The notes beneath the pieces are model-generated. The model did not search any database and was not told the origin of the DNA. It worked only from the letters and a program-made list of their open reading frames with translations. Below are positions 1 through 6,717 of a DNA stretch of 14,060 nucleotides, one piece after another. Within the stretch, counting starts at the first letter, position 1, and each line of letters opens with the position of its first letter. Made by a program: the position numbers and the translations under genes. The DNA is from Burkholderiales bacterium (GTDB lineage Bacteria > Pseudomonadota > Gammaproteobacteria > Burkholderiales > Burkholderiaceae_C). The stretch is from positions 1 to 14,060 of the forward strand of contig CANFYD010000037.1 in the NCBI GenBank assembly GCA_947450745.1. The letters are read 5' to 3'.

Positions 1-631
1 TGAGCAGCGACTTCACCCGCACATCGCCCTGCAGCGCACCGATGAAGATGGACGGTGCCATCAGCGTCAGATCGACCATGCCGCCGTCCAGCATGCGAGC
101 GACCGACACCGGATCGACCGTCAATTGCAAGCGGCCCTGTTCGCTGAGCGTCTTGATCAGGCCTTGGTACACCTCACCGTAGTCGTAGCCCCGCACCAGT
201 GCCACGCGCAATTCGGTGCGCTCCAGCAGCTCGGCCAGACTGCGCACCGGCGGGCGCTCCGGGTTGATGGAAATCAGCAAGGCCCGGCTGCTGACCATGG
301 GTACAAAGTCACCGAACAGATCGCGCCGGGGCGTGCGAGTTGCCGGCACCAGCAAGTCGGCTTTGCCGGCCTCGAACATCGCCTCAAGGCGAGCGCGCGG
401 CACCACCGAAAACTGCAATTTGCAGACCTCGCGGGCGAACAGCTTGCGCAGCAGATCCGGATAAACCCCGTTGATCGACTCGACACCGCCATTGACCGCT
501 ACCGCCACCGACAGGCCGATCGGGGCCACCGGCACCTGGATGTCGCGTGTGCAGCCAGCCGCCGCAGGCACGGGGTGCAGCAAGGCCAGGGCCAGACAGC
601 TGCAGACAAACGGGGCGACGGGCAATTTCAT
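1..631 (-). CDS. Family-3 extracellular solute-binding protein (N-terminal part, cut by window edge)
   Basis: The frame reading leftward from ATG 631-629 stays open for 210 codons to the window edge, so the C-terminus is missing. The first 26 or so residues form a Sec-type signal peptide: MKLP, then a Cys/Leu/Ala-rich core, then a PAAAG cleavage region. The mature part resembles SBP_bac_3 proteins, periplasmic binders of amino acids or similar small polar solutes. It has an early 'GVYPDLLRKLF' segment near residue 55, then 'RLEAMFEAGKADLLVPATRT', then a hinge-like 'LRVALVRGYDYGEVY' stretch near residue 150. No ribosome-binding site is obvious before the ATG; the start is chosen because it gives a clean signal peptide. 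The gene is divergent from the phosphoesterase, with 139 bp between starts. The ligand cannot be told, and no permease or ATPase partner lies in the window, so an orphan binding protein is possible. Confidence 0.8.
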   Translation of the reverse strand, partial: MKLPVAPFVCSCLALALLHPVPAAAGCTRDIQVPVAPIGLSVAVAVNGGVESINGVYPDLLRKLFAREVCKLQFSVVPRARLEAMFEAGKADLLVPATRTPRRDLFGDFVPMVSSRALLISINPERPPVRSLAELLERTELRVALVRGYDYGEVYQGLIKTLSEQGRLQLTVDPVSVARMLDGGMVDLTLMAPSIFIGALQGDVRVKSLL

Positions 632-770
632 GGCGCAGCAAGCAGCAAAGGCATCGGGAAGGGGTGCGGGGTAGATGCCAGATTGTGACTGTGCCAGCGA
701 GGTTTTGAAGCCACGCCGTCGTGCGTCAGATCAGGCCAATGTCAGCCAAGCGTGGCATGCTCCGCCGCAT

Positions 771-1514
771 ATGAAAATAGCTTTGATCACCGATTTGCAT
801 GCCAACCGCGAAGCCTTCACGGCGGTGCTGGCCCATGCCCGCGCTCAGGGTGCCGAGAACTACGCCTTGCTCGGCGATTTTGTCGGCTACGGCGGCGACC
901 CGGCCTGGGTGGTCGATCAGGTACGCGACTTGGTCAGCCAAGGTGCTGCGGCGGTGATGGGCAACCACGACAGCGCGGTGGTCAACGGAGCCGGCCCCGG
1001 CATGCGCGATGACGCTCGCGAAGCGATCAATTGGACGCGGGCGCAGTTGAACCCCGAACAACTCGCCTTCCTGGCCGGCCTGCCGATGCAGGTGGTGCAG
1101 CAAGATCGGCTCTACGTGCATGCCAACGCCTTTGATCCGCCACGCTGGGAATACATCCAAGGCCGGCTGGAAGCGATGCGCAGCTTGCATGCCACCGACT
1201 GCCGCTACACCTTTTGCGGCCACATGCACGAGCCGATGCTCTACCACCTGTCCAGCATCGGCAAGGCGGGCGAATTCACACCGGCGGCCGGCGTGCCCAT
1301 TCCGCTGCTGCCCAACCGCCAATGGCTGGCCATCCCCGGCTCCTGCGGGCAGCCGCGCGACGGCAACCCGGCCGCCTGCTATGCCACCTTCGACACCGAG
1401 GCCGGCGAGCTGACGTTTCAGCGCGTGCCGTATGACTTTGACGCTGCCGGTGACCGCATTCGCGCCGCCGGTCTGCCCGAGCGTCTGGCACAGCGTTTGG
1501 CTGTCGGCGAATAA
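771..1514 (+). CDS. Calcineurin-like metallophosphoesterase
   Basis: 247 residues from ATG 771. The open frame extends upstream to 675, but the conserved fold begins exactly at MKIALITDLHANREA, so I take the internal ATG; no strong ribosome-binding site precedes it. The metal-binding motifs of the superfamily occur in order: D8-L-H10, G35-D36, G64-N65-H66-D67, H117, and G150-H-M-H153-E-P. These ligate a dinuclear metal centre used for phosphate ester hydrolysis. The length fits compact cytosolic YfcE/PrpE-like members, and there is no signal peptide or membrane segment. It lies 90 bp upstream of a Ser/Thr kinase on the same strand, which suggests it may be the phosphatase that reverses that kinase. 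This is an inference from position: family members also include cyclic-nucleotide and dinucleotide hydrolases, and the substrate cannot be read from the sequence. Confidence 0.88.
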   Translation: MKIALITDLHANREAFTAVLAHARAQGAENYALLGDFVGYGGDPAWVVDQVRDLVSQGAAAVMGNHDSAVVNGAGPGMRDDAREAINWTRAQLNPEQLAFLAGLPMQVVQQDRLYVHANAFDPPRWEYIQGRLEAMRSLHATDCRYTFCGHMHEPMLYHLSSIGKAGEFTPAAGVPIPLLPNRQWLAIPGSCGQPRDGNPAACYATFDTEAGELTFQRVPYDFDAAGDRIRAAGLPERLAQRLAVGE

Positions 1515-1563
1515 GCGTCGCCAAAGCCGCCTTCTCAGCAGCACGCCAAGCGATCCCCGACCA

Positions 1564-1596
1564 GGGGACTCAAGGGAATCCAGGGAAATCAAAGGG
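1564..1596 (+). promoter_or_regulatory. G-tract array in leader of kinase gene
   Basis: Four G-runs occur at 1564-1567, 1574-1576, 1583-1585 and 1594-1596, roughly one per 10 bp, with intervening loops of 6, 6 and 8 bases. Each sits in an imperfect repeat of the form (C/A)AGGGAAtC. The last run, just upstream of ATG 1605, serves as the ribosome-binding site. The pattern could form a weak intramolecular G-quadruplex in RNA or DNA, or the runs could act as repeated Shine-Dalgarno-like sites. A CCCC at 1555-1558 can instead pair with the first GGGG to form a small hairpin. Any regulatory role is inferred only. Confidence 0.35.
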
Positions 1597-1604
1597 AAAC
1601 GCCC

Positions 1605-3068
1605 ATGCCACACACTGCAGCCGGCCCTGCCAGCACCCTGCCCCCGATCGGTAATCTGGAACCCGGCTTGGTGCTGGACGGTTTCCGCTTGGACGAGCGC
1701 TTGCACCAAGGCGGCATGGCCAATTTGTGGGGTGTCACCCGACTGGAGCCGCTGGACGGTGAGGACTTTGCGCTGATCATGAAAGTGCCGCGCATCAAGG
1801 GCGGCGAAGACCCGGCCACCATCGTCGGCTTCGAGGTCGAGCAGATGCTGATGCCGGCGCTGAAGGGCCCGCATGTGCCCAAGTACGTGGCCCGTGGCGA
1901 CTGGACGCGCCAGGCTTATATCGTGATGGAGCGGGTCGAAGGCCCGTCGCTGCGGCCGCGCTTGGACGAAGCCCCGCTGCCGCTGGCCGAAGTGGTGACG
2001 ATAGGCATCAAGGTGGCCCTGGCCTTGCAGGAACTGCATCGCCAGCATGTCGTGCATCTGGACATCAAGCCCAGCAACATCATGTTCCGGCCCGACGGCT
2101 TGGCGGTGCTGGTCGATTTCGGCCTCTCTCGTCATGACCATCTGCCGGACCTGCTGGAAGAAGAGTTCTCCCTGCCCATGGGCACCGGCCCGTATATGTC
2201 GCCGGAGCAGGTGCAGTTCGTGCGCAACGACCCGCGCAGCGACCTGTTCGCCCTGGGCGTCATGCTCTATCACTTGGCCACCGGCGAGCGGCCCTTCGGG
2301 CAACCCACGTCAGTGCGTGGCCTGCGCCGCCGCCTGTTTGTCGACCCGGTGCCGCCGCGCGCCATCGATCCCGAATTACCGCCCTGGTTTCAAGAAGTGG
2401 TGCTGCATTGCCTGGAGGTCAAGGCCGAACGCCGCTACCAAAGCGCCGCCCAACTGGCACTGGACCTGCAAAGCCCCGAAGGCGTGGTGCTGACCAAACG
2501 GGCCGAGCGGCTGCAGACCAGCGGCACCATCAAGACGCTGAAACGCTGGTTTTTTGCCGTCGGGGCCGAGCCGTTGCGGCAGGTGACGGTGGGCGAGCAA
2601 CTGGCGCGCAGCCCCATCATCATGGCGGCGGTAGACATTGAAAACGCCACGCCGGCCCTACTGGAACAACTGCGCGAAACCGTGCGCCGCATCGTGCAGA
2701 CCGAACCGAGCGCCAGACTGGCCTGCGTCAGCGTGATGAAAACCAACCGTATCGGCATGGACTCCCTGACCGACCGGGAGGGCCAGAGCCTGCACGTCAA
2801 ACAGTTGATCGAACTGAAGCACTGGGCCAGGCCGATCAGCCGGGAGCTCAATCTGGCGGACGGCCGCCTGACCTTTCATGTGCTGGAAGCGCCGGACGCT
2901 GCCAACGCCATCATCGACTTCGCCGCCAAGAGCGGCGCCGACCACATCATCATGGGTGCGCGCGGCGCGTCGGCCCTGCGCCGCTACTTGGGCAGCGTGT
3001 CGGCCCAAGTGGTGACGCAGTCCGACTGCACGGTGACGGTGGTGCGTGAACGCTTGAAGCCGGCTTGA
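1605..3068 (+). CDS. Hanks-type Ser/Thr protein kinase fused to C-terminal universal stress protein domain
   Basis: 487 residues. The kinase domain spans roughly 25-300. Visible elements are a degenerate glycine loop (HQGGMANLWGV, 34-44), catalytic Lys60, helix-C Glu79, the catalytic loop H151-L-D153-I-K155-P-S-N158, D171-F-G, and SPE 199-201 in place of APE. HLD replaces HRD, so this is a non-RD kinase whose activation may not need activation-loop phosphorylation. Residues 336-484 form a UspA domain ending in a nucleotide-binding-like motif, GARG (451-454) ... GS (463-464); the gap is 8 residues rather than the usual 9. No transmembrane segment or PASTA domain is seen, so it should be cytosolic. 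The start has a GGGA ribosome-binding site about 8 bases upstream. It follows the metallophosphoesterase by 90 bp and probably forms a kinase/phosphatase pair with it. The domain assignment is firm; the signal sensed by the USP part and the kinase targets are unknown. Confidence 0.93.
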   Translation: MPHTAAGPASTLPPIGNLEPGLVLDGFRLDERLHQGGMANLWGVTRLEPLDGEDFALIMKVPRIKGGEDPATIVGFEVEQMLMPALKGPHVPKYVARGDWTRQAYIVMERVEGPSLRPRLDEAPLPLAEVVTIGIKVALALQELHRQHVVHLDIKPSNIMFRPDGLAVLVDFGLSRHDHLPDLLEEEFSLPMGTGPYMSPEQVQFVRNDPRSDLFALGVMLYHLATGERPFGQPTSVRGLRRRLFVDPVPPRAIDPELPPWFQEVVLHCLEVKAERRYQSAAQLALDLQSPEGVVLTKRAERLQTSGTIKTLKRWFFAVGAEPLRQVTVGEQLARSPIIMAAVDIENATPALLEQLRETVRRIVQTEPSARLACVSVMKTNRIGMDSLTDREGQSLHVKQLIELKHWARPISRELNLADGRLTFHVLEAPDAANAIIDFAAKSGADHIIMGARGASALRRYLGSVSAQVVTQSDCTVTVVRERLKPA

Positions 3069-3191
3069 CAAGGCGGCTCACCCGAAACATCGCCGAAACA
3101 TGGCCAAAGCACGGCCAAGGCATTGCCCAGCACCGAGCCAAGGCCAAGCGCGATCTCCGAGAATCCAGTATCAGCAAAACAAAGGAATCCC

Positions 3192-4184
3192 ATGTTCAAA
3201 GCCATCCTGATTGAAAAGGACGAAGCCGGTTATCGTGCCAGCGTTCAAAACCTGGACGACGCGCAGTTGCCCGAAGTGCCGATCGGCGGCGTAACCGTCA
3301 AGGTGTCGCATTCCACGCTGAACTACAAGGACGGCTTGGCCCTCACCGGCAAATCACCGGTCGTACGCAAGTTCCCGATGGTGCCTGGCATCGATTTGGT
3401 CGGCACGGTCGAAGCCAGCGCGCATGCCGACTACAAAGTCGGCGACGCGGTGGTGTTGAACGGTTGGGGCGTCGGCGAAACGCATTGGGGCGGCTTGGCA
3501 CAAAAGGCCCGCTTGCATGGCGACTGGCTGGTGCCCTTGCCCAGCGCCTTCACCCCCGCGCAGGCGATGGCGGTGGGCACCGCCGGCTACACCGCCATGT
3601 TGTGCGTGCTGGCGCTGGAGCGCCACGGCGTGAAGCCTTCGGACGGAGAAATTCTGGTCACCGGAGCAGCGGGTGGCGTGGGCAGCGTGGCAATCACGCT
3701 GCTGGCCAAGCTGGGTTACACGGTGGTGGCTGTGACCGGCCGAGCGCAAGAGGCCGAGTATCTGAAAACACTGGGAGCCACCGAAGTGCTGGACCGCGCC
3801 GCATTCTCCAACCCTGGCAAACCGTTGGCCAAAGAGCGCTGGGCGGGCGCGGTGGACAGCGTCGGCAGCCACACGCTGGCCAACATCTGCGCCAGCCTCA
3901 AGTATCGCGGCGTGGTGGCGGCCTGCGGCTTGGCCGGCGGCTTTGATCTGCCCACCACGGTGATGCCTTTCATCTTGCGCGGCGTCACGTTGGCGGGTGT
4001 CGACAGCGTCATGTGCCCACGCCCCGACCGCTTGCTCGCTTGGCAGCGCTTGGGCCAGGATCTGGATTTGACCAAACTGGGCCTGATCACGCACCAGATC
4101 ACCTTGGCTGAAGCCATCCCCACCGCACAAGCCTTGCTCGACGGCCAAGTGCGCGGCCGGGTTGTGGTGGATGTGAATACTTGA
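3192..4184 (+). CDS. acuI: Acrylyl-CoA reductase/YhdH-family NADPH-dependent oxidoreductase
   Basis: 330 residues from ATG 3192, which has an AAAGGA ribosome-binding site 5 bases upstream; the frame is open back to 3123 but carries nothing conserved there. This is a zinc-independent medium-chain dehydrogenase of the YhdH/AcuI group. It shows a GroES-like N-terminal half with NYKDGLA (44-50), a Rossmann nucleotide-binding turn TGAAGGVGSVA (157-167), the GVDSVMCP segment (269-276) typical of this group, and a C-terminal GRVVVDV. Characterised AcuI proteins reduce acryloyl-CoA to propionyl-CoA with NADPH, acting in detoxification and propionate or DMSP-derived metabolism. Length matches the family (about 325-330). 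No DMSP or CoA-ligase genes are nearby, so the physiological substrate here is uncertain; quinone or enal reduction is the alternative. It ends 26 bp before a strong terminator, which suggests a transcript that stops here. Confidence 0.9.
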   Translation: MFKAILIEKDEAGYRASVQNLDDAQLPEVPIGGVTVKVSHSTLNYKDGLALTGKSPVVRKFPMVPGIDLVGTVEASAHADYKVGDAVVLNGWGVGETHWGGLAQKARLHGDWLVPLPSAFTPAQAMAVGTAGYTAMLCVLALERHGVKPSDGEILVTGAAGGVGSVAITLLAKLGYTVVAVTGRAQEAEYLKTLGATEVLDRAAFSNPGKPLAKERWAGAVDSVGSHTLANICASLKYRGVVAACGLAGGFDLPTTVMPFILRGVTLAGVDSVMCPRPDRLLAWQRLGQDLDLTKLGLITHQITLAEAIPTAQALLDGQVRGRVVVDVNT

Positions 4185-4209
4185 AGCTCAAACACAGGCC
4201 GTCTTGAAT

Positions 4210-4235
4210 GAAAAAAGGGCCGACGGCCCTTTTTC
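4210..4235. terminator. Bidirectional intrinsic terminator
   Basis: A perfect GGGCC/GGCCC stem (4217-4221 with 4225-4229) around loop GAC is flanked by six A on the left and five T on the right. The A/T runs extend the stem and give a U-tract on both strands. It lies between the convergent acuI gene (+) and PEP-CTERM gene (-), so one hairpin can end both transcripts. Confidence 0.9.
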
Positions 4236-4254
4236 AAATCGATGGCGTGCGGCG

Positions 4255-4940
4255 TCAAATCACCCGGCGGCGCTTCGCTACCCAGCCAATCACGGCAATG
4301 CCGGAAAGCAGCATCACATAGGTTTCGGGCTCCGGTACAGGCATCGCGGTGAAGCTGATTTCCAGCTTGTTCTGCGGGTTCGATGTGATGCTGGAGAACG
4401 AACCGCCGTTGGCCGACAGCGTGAGGCTGGCACTGCTGACGGCCAAGCTGCTGAACGCACCAATGGGCAGGGTCATCGAATCGCCAAAATAGCCCAGCAC
4501 GGCACCGGAAGTGACCACGGTTGGCGTCGCGGCAACCATTCCGCCGGCCGTCATGGCAGGCCCACCGTTGACCGAGATGCTGGCGGCTGCGGCAATGCTG
4601 GTACCGGCTCCGCCCACCTCGGTAAAGGACAAGTTGCCCAAGCTGGCGGTCACGCCACCGCTCAGCGCCCAGCCGATATTGGGCGTCAGGGTGAACGAGG
4701 GCAGGTTGACCAAGGTGGTGGCCAGCGTGCCAAAACTGACGACCGCTGCGGTGTCGGGAATGGTCCAAGCAAAACTGTAATTGCTGCCGGAACTGGACCA
4801 ACTCGACAGCGATGCGAGCGTGGTCGTCTCGTCATAAGTCACCGTGGCAGGCCCGATGTTCTGAACCACCATGGCCGAGGCTGCGGAAACGCCGAACAAC
4901 AGGGCGTTTCCGCAGCCTCGGCAGTAGGCTTGAATTTCAT
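4255..4940 (-). CDS. PEP-CTERM sorting-domain exported protein, frameshifted near its start
   Basis: The C-terminus is a textbook PEP-CTERM sorting signal: VPEPETY, a hydrophobic segment (VMLLSGIAVIGWVA), then KRRR. Such proteins are exported and processed by exosortase in exopolysaccharide-producing bacteria. The middle, about 200 residues, is rich in Ser, Thr, Ala and Gly and likely beta-structured; its function is unknown. The best start is ATG 4940-4938, with GAGGAG 6 bases upstream and MKFKPTA as a typical signal-peptide opening. That frame stops after 33 codons (TGA 4841-4839). The body is read in another frame, where LLFGVSAASAM looks like the rest of a signal peptide. The two frames meet inside a perfect inverted repeat (4874-4922). 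The body's frame is open back to 5028 (257 codons), but that N-terminus does not resemble a signal peptide. The gene is therefore either damaged, recoded or misread; it lies 97 bp downstream of glk on the same strand. Confidence 0.75.
4874..4922. repeat. Perfect 20-bp inverted repeat with 9-base loop inside signal-peptide codons
   Basis: Arms 4874-4893 and 4903-4922 are exact reverse complements around the spacer 4894-4902. It begins 16 bases inside the PEP-CTERM coding sequence. The arm nearer the gene body encodes sensible signal-peptide residues (GVSAASA). The arm nearer the start codon, its mirror image, encodes nothing signal-like and coincides with the loss of reading frame. In mRNA it would be a very stable hairpin immediately after the start codon. 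Confidence 0.9.
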
Positions 4941-4945
4941 GAAAA

Positions 4946-4950
4946 CTCCT
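4946..4950 (-). promoter_or_regulatory. Ribosome-binding site that decides the PEP-CTERM start
   Basis: On the minus strand AGGAG (within GCGAGGAG) lies 5 bases before ATG 4940-4938. It is among the strongest ribosome-binding sites in the window and argues that translation was meant to begin at 4940, not at the in-frame codon at 5028. Confidence 0.75.
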
Positions 4951-5037
4951 CGCTCGACGGAGCACGGATTGCACTCCAACCGCGCCAATGTAGCGAATAG
5001 CAGCCGCAAGTCCACCCCCTAACGTCACGTCAGGTCG

Positions 5038-6027
5038 TCAAGTGCCGTGCTGCTCCAGCGCCAGCGCGGCACCGCTCAGCGCGGCCAGGGTGTCGGTGAT
5101 CAGTGCGGTGGGGACGGCTTCCAGATAAGGGCGAAAACGCCCTTTGGACTCGAAGCGCTCACGGAACTGCGAGGTAAAAAAGCGCTCGCCCAAGCGCGGC
5201 ACGATGCCGCCGCCGATGTAGACGCCACCGCGTGCGCCCAGCGTCAACGCCACATTGCCGGCAAAGCTGCCGAGCAAGGCGCAAAAGCTGTCGAGCGTGC
5301 GGCCGCATACCGCATCGGCACCTGTCAGCCCAGCCGCGACAATTTGCTCCGACTTCAGGGTCTCGACTTGCAGCCCCAGCACCGTCGCCACAGAAGCGTG
5401 CAGCAGCGGCAGACCGATGCCGGACAGCAAACGCTCGGCCGACACATGGGTGTAGTCGCGCCGCACGACGTCCAGCAATTGGCCCTCGAAATGATCGGCC
5501 GCCGACAAACTCGCATGCCCGCCCTCACCCGCCAGCGCCACCCAGCCATGGTTCGTCAGCATCACGCCACCGACGCCGAGGCCCGTACCCGGCCCAATCA
5601 CGGCCAGCGTGTGTGGTGCCGTGGGCGAGGTCAACGCCGGGCCCCACAAACGCAGTTGCTCTGCACCCAAACGAGGCAAAGACAAAGCCAGCGCTTCGAA
5701 ATCATTCAAGACCAGCAGCACGTCCAGACCCAGGGCCCGCTGCAATTGCTGACGTGAAAAGCGCCAATCGGCATTGGTCAACTCGATCAGGTCTCCCTCC
5801 AAGGCGGTCGCCAGCGCGAACGCAGCGCTGCGCGGCTGGGCAAAATCGGCGCCCAGCAGCAGCGCCAACTCCTGCAAATAAGCGCGTACCGCCAACTCCG
5901 GGCCGGCATGTGCCGCCACCGGCAGCACCCGCACATGAGCGGGTGCTGCGCCGGGTGCGGCCACCCAGGCGAAACGGGCATTGGTGCCGCCCACATCCGC
6001 CACCAGGCAAGGGTAGGCGGCGCTCAC
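5038..6027 (-). CDS. glk: Glucokinase (Glk family)
   Basis: 329 residues from GTG 6027-6025, preceded by GGAG at a suitable distance. The enzyme phosphorylates glucose with ATP to glucose 6-phosphate in the cytosol. It is the E. coli Glk type rather than ROK. Visible elements: phosphate-binding loop LVADVGGTNARF (8-19), glucose-binding N108-D109 in VLNDFEA, VIGPGTGLGVGG (143-154), E168-x-x-H171 in GEGGHASL, E198 in SAERLLSG, and a C-terminal GARGGVYIGGGIVPRL (264-279). Length is close to the E. coli enzyme (321). It stands alone; the usual Entner-Doudoroff neighbours (zwf, pgl, edd, eda) are not in the window. The region upstream (6028-6248) is locally AT-rich and probably carries its promoter, but I could not fix a convincing -35/-10 pair. 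Confidence 0.95.
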   Translation of the reverse strand: MSAAYPCLVADVGGTNARFAWVAAPGAAPAHVRVLPVAAHAGPELAVRAYLQELALLLGADFAQPRSAAFALATALEGDLIELTNADWRFSRQQLQRALGLDVLLVLNDFEALALSLPRLGAEQLRLWGPALTSPTAPHTLAVIGPGTGLGVGGVMLTNHGWVALAGEGGHASLSAADHFEGQLLDVVRRDYTHVSAERLLSGIGLPLLHASVATVLGLQVETLKSEQIVAAGLTGADAVCGRTLDSFCALLGSFAGNVALTLGARGGVYIGGGIVPRLGERFFTSQFRERFESKGRFRPYLEAVPTALITDTLAALSGAALALEQHGT

Positions 6028-6144
6028 GTGCAGGCTCCGTCAAAGCCGCAGCGAACCTGCCAGACCGTACCAACTGCGGGCGCGGGAATGAATACGACAG
6101 TGCAGAAACTGATCACGATAGGTTTTCTGAAAAAGGACGAGATT

Positions 6145-6157
6145 GTTTTACCAAAAC
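6145..6157. promoter_or_regulatory. Small inverted repeat upstream of glk, possible operator
   Basis: GTTTT-ACC-AAAAC lies about 120 bp upstream of the glk start, within an AT-rich patch (about 6090-6165) that stands out from its GC-rich surroundings. Short odd-spaced inverted repeats of this kind can bind repressors. The arms are only 5 bp, so chance is a real possibility. Confidence 0.2.
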
Positions 6158-6217
6158 CAAGTGACAAAGTCAGCTCGGCGGGGTGCACGAAGTGTCAACA
6201 GCGAAGGCCACCTAGGA

Positions 6218-6243
6218 GTCAGTGAAAGTGGCGGTGGACTGAC
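6218..6243. other. Stem-loop downstream of MAPEG gene
   Basis: GTCAGT (6218-6223) pairs with ACTGAC (6238-6243) around a 14-base loop. Alternative pairings (AGTGG/CCACT, CAGTG/CACTG) overlap it. It begins 5 bp past the MAPEG stop codon on the minus strand and could help end that transcript. There is no U-tract, so a factor-independent terminator is not supported. The rest of the 6028-6248 gap holds only the AT-rich patch noted separately. Confidence 0.3.
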
Positions 6244-6248
6244 CCACT

Positions 6249-6644
6249 TCAACGCCCACTGAAAAACAACGCCACGCTACACAGCACGCCGACAAACCAG
6301 ATCAGCGAGCGCAGCGCGGCGTAGTCGGCCAGATACACAGCGATGTAGGCCACGCGGGCGGCGATGAAGCCGAGCGCCAAGCCGTCGACCCAGCCCTGCG
6401 GCGCCTGCAATTGATGCGCCACCAGCACGCCGGCGATGAACAGGGGCAAGGCCTCGAAGCTGTTCGCTTGAGCGGCATTGGCACGGGCCTGCCAGCCCGA
6501 CAAACTGGCCATCCAGGCACGCGGGTCATGATTGTCAAAACCACCTTCGCGCCGCGAACGGCCAAACCCGCGTGACTTGGCGATGCCCGCGCACACAACG
6601 GGCAGCAAGCAGGCAACGATGATGCAAAAGTAGGCGATGGTCAT
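6249..6644 (-). CDS. MAPEG-family integral membrane protein
   Basis: 131 residues from ATG 6644-6642. Four hydrophobic segments are visible: about 3-20, 64-77, 88-106 and 112-129. The loop RANAAQANSFEALPLFIAGVL (54-74) carries the Asn and Glu-x-x-Pro pattern diagnostic of the MAPEG superfamily (microsomal glutathione transferase and eicosanoid enzymes). Bacterial members of this short class are common but mostly uncharacterised, so a glutathione-linked activity should not be assumed. The ATG is not preceded by a clear ribosome-binding site. It follows recR by 67 bp on the same strand and may be the last gene of the dnaX-ybaB-recR transcript. An open frame continuing upstream through recR is only a shadow of recR. 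Confidence 0.88.
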   Translation of the reverse strand: MTIAYFCIIVACLLPVVCAGIAKSRGFGRSRREGGFDNHDPRAWMASLSGWQARANAAQANSFEALPLFIAGVLVAHQLQAPQGWVDGLALGFIAARVAYIAVYLADYAALRSLIWFVGVLCSVALFFSGR

Positions 6645-6695
6645 GGGAGACTTTGTCTTGGAATTGGATAGAAACCGGTCAAAGGCAGTTTGATG

Positions 6696-6717
6696 ACGGC
6701 TCAGCGACGGCTCAGCG
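6696..6717. repeat. 11-bp tandem duplication at the recR stop codon
   Basis: ACGGCTCAGCG occurs twice in direct succession (6696-6706, 6707-6717). The second copy contains the recR TGA (6714-6712); the first lies just after the stop. It probably arose from a slip-strand duplication and has no effect on the protein. Confidence 0.8.

Noticed and set aside
726..2303. Long 525-codon minus-strand open frame opposite the phosphoesterase and kinase
   Set aside because: Its translation is rich in His, Gln and Arg with no domain signature, as expected for an antisense shadow of GC-rich genes that carry clear motifs.
3082..3101. Two copies of CCGAAACAT 11 bp apart between the kinase and acuI genes
   Set aside because: Too short to distinguish from chance, and set among other degenerate GGCCAAGG-type repeats; no supporting regulatory logic.
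4961..5000. Possible sigma-54 promoter (TGGCGCG ... GTGCA on the minus strand) before the PEP-CTERM gene
   Set aside because: The GG and GC elements are 12 bases apart instead of 10, so the spacing does not fit.
6088..6225. Possible 45-codon gene (+) starting MNTTVQKLITIGF upstream of glk
   Set aside because: The reading frame is open, but there is no convincing ribosome-binding site, it overlaps the likely glk promoter zone, and the C-terminal part looks like random GC-rich translation.
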